From the NCBI GenBank assembly GCA_034660495.1, contig JAYEJJ010000048.1, positions 1 to 5,866 of the forward strand: a stretch of 5,866 nucleotides of DNA. The letters are read 5' to 3'. Position numbers and translations under genes: made by a program. Origin of the DNA: DATFJZ01 sp034660495 (GTDB taxonomy: Bacteria > Desulfobacterota > Desulfobacteria > Desulfobacterales > Desulfobacteraceae). Positions 5,256 through 5,866 of the stretch are shown here, in pieces (position 1 is the stretch's first letter; each line of letters begins with the position of its first letter). The notes beneath the pieces are model-generated. The model had not been told where the DNA came from and did not search any database. It saw only the letters and a program-made list of their open reading frames with translations.

Positions 5256-5866
5256 TAGTGCTCCAACTTAGGTTTTTCTTGGCATGGTTTTTGATTTCAC
5301 TGGACAAGCATCCAGCAAAATGATACTTCCATAAAGGTAAACTTTAACCAGATGGAGGTAAGCATGGATTTAACTGACTATAAGTTCAGCCCTGAAGAAA
5401 TTGAAAATTTAAAAAAATATCGAGACCATCAAAAGGATGCTCGGCTTAAAATAAGGTTTATTGCTCTTTTCATGATTGCTAAAGGGAATGATCTTACAGA
5501 AATAGCGCAAGTAATAGGGAAATCCCCTAAAGCAGTAAAAAACTGGTTTGTGCAATACGTCACCAAAGGGATAGACAGCTTGAATTCATTTCAGTACAAG
5601 CCCAAAAAAACGTTTCTTGATGTCGAGCAGATCGCACAGCTTATAAGTTGGGTTAGGGAAACAAATCCTGCGAGAACAAAGGAGGTTAAAGAGCATATAA
5701 AAAAAAATTTTAACGTCAGCTACAGTATTGAAGCTGTAAGGCAATTGCTCATAAAAAATGGTCTCAAAGTATTAAAACCAAAAGTTGTTCCTGGCAATCC
5801 TCCAAGCGAACAAGATCAAAAGAAAACAGTTGAACACTACTTTGAGATGAAATCGTCTTGCGAGCC
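5256..5866 (+). mobile_element. IS630-type insertion sequence, left part only; boundary approximate
   Basis: The element is identified by its transposase. The left end must lie upstream of the ribosome site at 5354. IS630 elements insert at TA, and a TA at 5256-5257 (followed by GTGCTCCAACTTAGG) or at 5269-5270 could be the boundary. Neither is proven, because the right end with its matching inverted repeat is outside the window. A small hairpin, CTGGA (5300-5304) and TCCAG (5311-5315), sits in the leader. Confidence 0.5.
5364..5866 (+). CDS. IS630 family transposase, N-terminal part, runs off the right edge
   Basis: 167 codons are open from the ATG at 5364 to the window end. GGAGG (5354-5358) lies 5 bases before the ATG and fixes the start. 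Residues about 25-65 form a helix-turn-helix (RLKIRFIALFMIAKGNDLTE, then IAQVIGKSPKAVKNWFVQYV). Residues about 86-137 form a second, winged-helix-like unit (ARTKEVKEHIKKNFNVSYSI, then EAVRQLLIKNGLKVLKP). This order is typical of the N-terminal DNA-binding half of IS630 transposases, which bind the terminal inverted repeats. The catalytic DDE domain should begin just beyond the window, so I cannot tell whether the enzyme is intact. A run of nine A (5699-5707) lies within the reading frame and could promote slippage. Family members usually total about 340 residues. Confidence 0.88.
   Translation, partial: MDLTDYKFSPEEIENLKKYRDHQKDARLKIRFIALFMIAKGNDLTEIAQVIGKSPKAVKNWFVQYVTKGIDSLNSFQYKPKKTFLDVEQIAQLISWVRETNPARTKEVKEHIKKNFNVSYSIEAVRQLLIKNGLKVLKPKVVPGNPPSEQDQKKTVEHYFEMKSSCE

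Noticed and set aside
5300..5315. CTGGA/TCCAG hairpin as a terminator
   Set aside because: The stem is only 5 bases and lacks a following T-run, so it is too weak to call as a terminator.

Overview
The window looks like a surface-polysaccharide locus next to mobile-element debris in a Gram-negative bacterium. A deltaproteobacterium of the Desulfobacteraceae type is my best guess, inferred from protein flavour: a secreted Ig-like-domain protein, a WbpL/WecA-type initiating transferase, a WbpM/CapD-type dehydratase, and an Rpn-like nuclease ending in GMEK repeats. No taxonomic marker is present, so the lineage is tentative.

Left part (1-2254). A secreted protein gene runs leftward off the edge (start 717). 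It is divergent from a complete polyprenyl-phosphate sugar-1-phosphate transferase gene (879-1940). The 161-base gap between them holds short direct and inverted repeats and candidate promoter elements. An unrecognised 105-residue protein (1937-2254) overlaps the transferase stop by an ATGA and is probably translationally coupled to it.

Middle (2251-4158, minus strand). A full-length membrane-anchored nucleotide-sugar 4,6-dehydratase of the WbpM/CapD/FlaA1 family converges on the small gene, and the two stop codons interlock in a TTAA. Functionally the dehydratase would make a 4-keto-6-deoxy-HexNAc nucleotide, which is processed further by enzymes not seen here. The transferase would then load such a sugar phosphate onto undecaprenyl phosphate to start O-antigen or capsule repeat-unit synthesis.

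Right part (4159-5866). This is accessory and decayed. It contains a broken Rpn/PD-(D/E)XK-like nuclease gene (missing 5' end, in-frame stop, apparent internal deletion, GMEK tandem repeat). Two related minus-strand C-terminal tails (shared core FDI-D/N-E-L/I-MNDMN) flank it. The 5' half of an IS630-type transposase runs off the right edge. I see no tRNA, rRNA, CRISPR array or clear intrinsic terminator. The most novel items are the coupled 105-residue protein and the duplicated tail family. I find no convincing evidence of a complete new defence or mobile system.
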